From Larix sibirica (Eukaryota > Streptophyta > Pinopsida > Pinales > Pinaceae), in the NCBI GenBank assembly GCA_004151065.3, contig NWUY0300006643.1, positions 102,481-114,991 on the forward strand: DNA of 12,511 nt. Reading direction: 5' to 3'. The notes under the pieces are model-generated. The model was not told the DNA's origin. It searched no databases and saw only the letters and a list, made by a program, of their open reading frames with translations. A program made the position numbers and the translations under genes. The stretch's first letter is position 1. Each line of letters begins with the position of its first letter. This document shows positions 9,480 to 12,511 of this stretch, one piece after another.

Positions 9480-9982
9480 TTTTGATGTTCCTCAATTAGA
9501 GGTCCAAACAATTATGGGTAAGCATTCTCAAGAATTTCAAAATCCTTCATTCGGCCTTGTGAACATGAACACAACATCACCTTTCTTCCAAGGATCATTC
9601 CTCGCAATATAAGTCCATACTACTATCCTTACTAGTGCAAAAGTGAGATTGACATTTGGTTCAAACATTATTGGATGTAGGATTCATTCAATCTAGTCAT
9701 ATTTCGTTTTCTACACTTTCCATCTTAGTACAAAATAAATATGGTTGGAGGTGGTTGTGCCTTGATTACAACAAACTAAATATAACTAGAACCAAAGGCA
9801 AGTTTCCTACTCCCATAATCAATGTGCTACTATATGAATTTCGTGGGGTTGACTATTTATCCAAAATTTATCTTCATTTTTCTTATCATAAAATTAGAAT
9901 CCAAGAAGAGGTGTTTCCAAAACGACCTTCTAAACAAATGAAGGTCATTATGATTTCATCATTGTGCCATTTGGATTGACTA
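9480..9982 (+). pseudogene. Ty3/Gypsy reverse transcriptase remnant, truncated at NN
   Basis: The linker before RT (DVPQLEVQTIMGKHSQEFQN, 9484-9543) is in frame with the protease remnant. After two frame changes, a 107-codon open stretch at 9656-9979 reads LLDVGFIQSS, WLCLDYNKLNITRTKGKFPT and DYLSKIYLHFSYHKIRI. These are the N-terminal half of a Gypsy RT: the palm/finger WRMCVDYR..LN block and the FSKIDL..GYHQIR block. The first catalytic Asp of the latter is Tyr here (KIYL). After VFPK the homology shifts frame again (about 9920) and continues as EGHYDFIIVPFGLT to 9981, with a stop. The YADD half is absent, because the match stops at the ambiguous bases 9983-9984. Full Gypsy RT, RNase H and integrase should follow but do not. 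Confidence 0.85.
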
Positions 9983-9984
9983 NN
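9983..9984. other. Two ambiguous bases, probable assembly junction
   Basis: These are the only N bases in the window. Reverse-transcriptase homology runs up to them in the conserved PFGLT(N) block and does not resume after them. This is consistent with a scaffold join or a collapsed or removed repeat stretch. Confidence 0.7.
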
Positions 9985-10446
9985 GATGTCATCCTTAAAT
10001 TACTTGTCAGTTGGGGTGCTGTAGTAAGTCTATCGGTAAGCCTGTTCGTGAGTTTGTCAACTAGTTAATGAGTTTACGTGATCAAGTAATTCAGTCCTTC
10101 ATGGGTGTATCCACCTTTCCCTATCTTGAGTGCAAGTGAAAATTTATTTTTCACTCATCCATCTATCGACCAATCTATCCATTCGGATCTTAGGAGAAAG
10201 AGTTGGCCCTTGCTTGAGAGAAAGTCGAACCTAAATAGTGACAGAGTGGAGAGTGGACCTAAGCTTTGGTTCGTGGTCATGACTGTGAATCAATGATGAA
10301 TTAGAGGCCACATTTGCTATGCATTCCCTTGTTGATCTAGCTAGTAGAGTGGTATCGAATTACCAATCTATTAGCTTGAGCATGAGCATCTTGAATTGTG
10401 TCGAAGACCTATGTGACAGAGTTTGTCACAAGTGGTATGAGTTGGA
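9985..10446. other. Unassigned interval between the NN and the Copia-like gag
   Basis: I see no gene. CTAGTAGAGTGGT occurs twice (10341-10353 and 10447-10459, 106 bases apart). A 7-bp hairpin TGTGACA/TGTCACA lies at 10412-10430, followed two bases later by TGGTATGAG. The stretch may be LTR or leader sequence of a further element, or the downstream part of the gag-only element. A 63-codon open stretch at 10105-10296 is not protein-like. Confidence 0.35.
10412..10445 (+). other. Hairpin plus primer-binding-site-like string
   Basis: TGTGACA-GAGTT-TGTCACA forms a perfect 7-bp hairpin at 10412-10430. It ends in CACA, and two bases later TGGTATGAGTTGG at 10433 resembles an initiator-Met primer-binding site (TGGTATCAGAG) with two bases lost. 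This could mark the end of a plus-strand LTR. No second LTR copy is seen, so the call is weak. Confidence 0.2.
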
Positions 10447-11690
10447 CTAGTAGAGTGGTGAAGCATCGTGAATCCTTAGTTGCGTGCCTGAGAAGTCATG
10501 TTTCCTTGATGTTGAGTCATCCCAAGTGTGGTTGCATGTGAATGTATGCCAACATGATGAAATGTCATGAGGATCATTGAACCTTGAACCATCAAAGGTG
10601 AGAGTAGATCCAATTGAACCTTGATGTGCTTGAGATTTCGAACCATGTGAGGTAAACCCAAGTAACTATGAATGCTCTTCAGACTTGAACATTGAACCAT
10701 GGAAGATAAGATCAAGTCCAAAAGAGACTTGATAATATTGAAACTTGAACTTCAAATCAGAGGAAGTTAAATCAGATCCAAGAATGTGGAACATGAGTTC
10801 CAAGCTTTCCAATGTGATGGAAAAAGCATGAGGTCCTCCATCTTCAATGAAACTCTGAGAATTGGTGCTAGCAATCAAGTAGGAATCCATAGGAAGCATA
10901 GAATCAAGGAGGGCGAATGCATCACCTCCAAATCCTGATCTATATTCCAAAACATCCAATAGAACACCATTATGCACACCAGCAGACTCATTAGAAAGAG
11001 AGGAATTGAATTCCTCTTCAACTTCTAAAGCAGTAATTGGCTTATCTTTCTTAGAATCCATAATAGAATAATTGTAGGAGAACATAAGAGAGGAATGTAT
11101 GTCAATCTATTCAATAATTTCAGATCCATTAATCACCTCTTCTTCATTATCAGCATCATAGGATAAGGAATCAGGATCCTCATAATCTTCTAGATCCATA
11201 GAAAAATATATCTCTTCAATTTTTGCTTCTTGACTTGTAAAGGAAGCATTCGAATCAAGGAGAATGCTATCAACATGAACTTGTGTTGAAGAAATTTCTG
11301 CAATTTCTTCACAATCTTCTTGAACAACTTCTTCAGAGAGAGTTTAGGATGAGACATTAGGAGGGAGATCACATGATGAGGTGCTATATTCACTCCAGGC
11401 ATTAACTACTTCTTTCTACACACCAAAAGCTCTATTCAGATTGCTCCAGAGCTCAAATGGATACTCAGCAGAATCTATGAGGTAATGCATATTAGGAGAC
11501 ATGGCCAAGCACATAGCTCTGAATGTTATCTCATAGTTATTCAAGCAAACATATTTATCTTCAGAGGACTCTGGCTCTGCTACAATTCCAATAGACACAT
11601 CAAAGAGACATTCTCTCTTGAGATATGCACACATCTTTGGATTCACTCAGCATAATTGAATGGAGTAAGAGAAGGAACTTTTGAATCCAT
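10447..11690 (-). pseudogene. Copia-type gag pseudogene with acidic, repeat-bearing C-terminal part
   Basis: Gag is the capsid protein of the flanking LTR element. An ATG at 11690 opens MDSKVPSLTPFNYAE. A one-base loss at the usual conserved Trp then shifts the frame at about 11647. From 11646 a single frame runs 399 codons to a stop at 10447-10449, broken only by stops at 11416, 11344, 11107 and 10666. Its first part (YLKRECLFDVSIGIV, EITFRAMCLAMSPNMHYLID, YPFELWSNLNRAFGV) matches the pattern of Copia gag (UBN2/DUF4219-like), ending in the W..L...F motif. The expected zinc knuckle is not found. Instead there is a strongly acidic stretch (MDLEDYEDPDSLSYDADNEE, about 11200-11140), a longest open piece of 139 codons (11085-10666), and degenerate 17-21-residue repeats (10780-10560). 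The primer-binding site and 5' LTR lie just upstream. No pol follows on this strand. Confidence 0.7.
10560..10795 (-). repeat. Degenerate repeats inside the gag frame
   Basis: The minus-strand frame shows successive related segments: LGSDLTSSDLKFKF, GLDLIFHGSMFKSEE, LGFTSHGSKSQAHQ and GSTLTFDGSRFNDP, about 17 to 21 residues apart. At DNA level this appears on the plus strand as recurring TTGAACCATGG/TTGAACCTTGAACC and AGATCCAA/AAGTCCAA strings. The last in-frame stop (10666) falls inside the array, so the repeats extend past the end of the longest open piece. Confidence 0.55.
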
Positions 11691-11910
11691 GAAGAATTTG
11701 TACCTACACAATAAAACAATAATCAGGAGGAAAATTTGTCAGCATAATCAATCTCTACTTCGACACTGAGCATATTCGGGAGTGCTTCAAGCCTGGGTAG
11801 ATCCCAATGGAAAGCCAAAGGACTCAAGGAAATATCCTCGGGACTTCTGTGGAAACTCCACTACTTATGGTACTTCAATGTAAGTATCTGAGAGTGATTG
11901 GATGCATGGT
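11691..11910 (-). other. Leader between primer-binding site and gag
   Basis: This is about 220 bases of untranslated leader on the minus strand. Close to the gag ATG it contains a T-rich run ending in TTTTATTGTGTAG (about 11720-11708), which has the look of a plant 3' splice site. Whether this is used is unknown. No other feature is visible. Confidence 0.45.
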
Positions 11911-11924
11911 GCACTCTGATACCA
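11911..11924 (-). other. Primer-binding site for initiator-Met tRNA
   Basis: The minus strand reads TGGTATCAGAGTGC directly after the CACA end of the LTR. TGGTATCAGAG is the standard complement of the 3' end of plant initiator-Met tRNA and is used to prime minus-strand DNA synthesis in most plant Copia and many Gypsy elements. Its position and orientation fix the right-hand LTR as the 5' LTR and the element as minus strand. Confidence 0.9.
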
Positions 11925-12511
11925 TGTGAAAATTTGATCACAATAGGATCTAGCAACAAATAATTCCTCACAATTGTTTAAGCAAATATACAAGACTAGA
12001 GAAGAAAATTCACTTAAATTGATACACGAATATAACTTCAATTGAACATATGTATTGCATCCGACCTTCATTAATGAGATGGTTGTCCAAATATATTACA
12101 AATGATGAAAATCGAATGCCTCTAAGGCCGTTCGAAAAGCACACAATTGTCAAGCTTAGAGAATAGTAAAATCCCCATCTAAGGAAACATCTCACACCAA
12201 CTCATGCAAGAAGGTCACGAATTGAGAAACTGGGCTTAGTTAGGCCATGAGTGACTAAAAGGCAGCATGTTGGAGTATTTTCAGGAGAAAAACATGGAGG
12301 AGATGGTGGCCAAAATCATGCATACTTTCCAAATCTATCCTAGCGCCCCTAGCTCATCTTTATCCATGAGAAATGCAGTAAAAGTTGCCTTTAACTCAAT
12401 AAAGCGGGATGAAAGCATAAATCAAGCAAAGGTGGCACCTTAGCTCAGAAAATTTGCTTTAAAAGCAGAAAGAGGGTGCACTTGAGGATAAACATCACTT
12501 AGAAGTGGGCC
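11925..12511 (-). repeat. LTR copy (5' LTR), cut by the window end
   Basis: It begins TGTGAAAATTTGATCACAATAGG and aligns with 4681-5263 throughout its 587 visible bases, with about one difference in ten and small indels (for example near 12185-12240). On the element's strand it would hold the promoter and the RNA start, but I cannot place a TATA box, because the U3 end lies beyond the window. Open stretches inside it (for example 11865-12071 on the minus strand) are mirrored in the left copy. They reflect shared LTR sequence, not genes. Confidence 0.85.

Larger units (their letters stand above)
4681..12511 (-). mobile_element. Copia-like LTR retrotransposon, gag-only as far as visible, with nested sequence
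   Basis: Its parts from right to left on the minus strand are: 5' LTR (11925 to beyond the end), primer-binding site, leader, gag pseudogene, unassigned DNA, a foreign plus-strand Gypsy remnant, AT-rich DNA, a SINE-like remnant, a candidate polypurine tract, and the 3' LTR (4681-5420). No Copia protease, integrase, RT or RNase H can be found on the minus strand. If the Gypsy and AT-rich material is later insertion, the original internal region would be only about 2-2.5 kb. That fits a non-autonomous gag-only type (TR-GAG-like). Alternatively the two LTRs belong to separate insertions of the same family. Confidence 0.6.

Noticed and set aside
10476-10721. 81-codon minus-strand open stretch
   Set aside because: It overlaps the gag frame in another register. 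The gag frame continues through here with repeat units, so this is a shadow.
11190-11402. 70-codon minus-strand open stretch
   Set aside because: It is a different register from the 399-codon gag frame. Its Lys-rich text is a frame shadow of the acidic region.

Overview
The window looks like intergenic nuclear DNA from a land plant with a large, repeat-rich genome. A gymnosperm is my best guess, but that is inference. The sequence is AT-rich, has no intact gene, and every reading frame I can interpret is interrupted by stops or frameshifts. I see no bacterial operon structure, RNA gene or CRISPR array. The recognisable content is old retrotransposon sequence.

Left part (1-4680). There are remnants of one or more plus-strand coding sequences that I cannot assign to a family. 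The first begins at an ATG at 719 and can be followed through three frames to about 2540. A Pro/Thr-rich then coiled-coil segment follows at 3137-3716, and charged pieces lie at 4021-4486. This is the best candidate for something undescribed, but it is a decayed repeat or pseudogene and not a working system.

Right part (4681-12511). Two direct copies of an LTR bracket this region: 4681-5420, and 11925 to beyond the window end. Immediately left of the right copy, on the minus strand, is a 14-base initiator-Met tRNA primer-binding site. It is followed by a leader and a Copia-type gag pseudogene (11690-10447). This defines a minus-strand LTR element with its 5' LTR on the right. I found no protease, integrase, reverse transcriptase or RNase H on its strand, so it resembles a non-autonomous gag-only element or one whose pol has been lost. 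By eye the two LTR copies differ at roughly one base in ten, so the insertion is old, or the copies come from two insertions of one family.

Between the LTR copies are several other items: a tRNA-derived SINE-like remnant with a 30-bp triplication between its A and B boxes (about 5425-5690); a very AT-rich stretch with a dispersed short repeat (6795-7205); and a plus-strand Ty3/Gypsy gag-protease-RT remnant (8284-9982). The Gypsy homology stops exactly at two ambiguous bases (9983-9984), where the assembly may be joined wrongly.

Nothing here is likely to be expressed as functional protein. The interest lies in the unassigned coding remnant, the unusual acidic and repeat-bearing gag, the SINE triplication, and the conflict between nesting order and decay at the NN junction.
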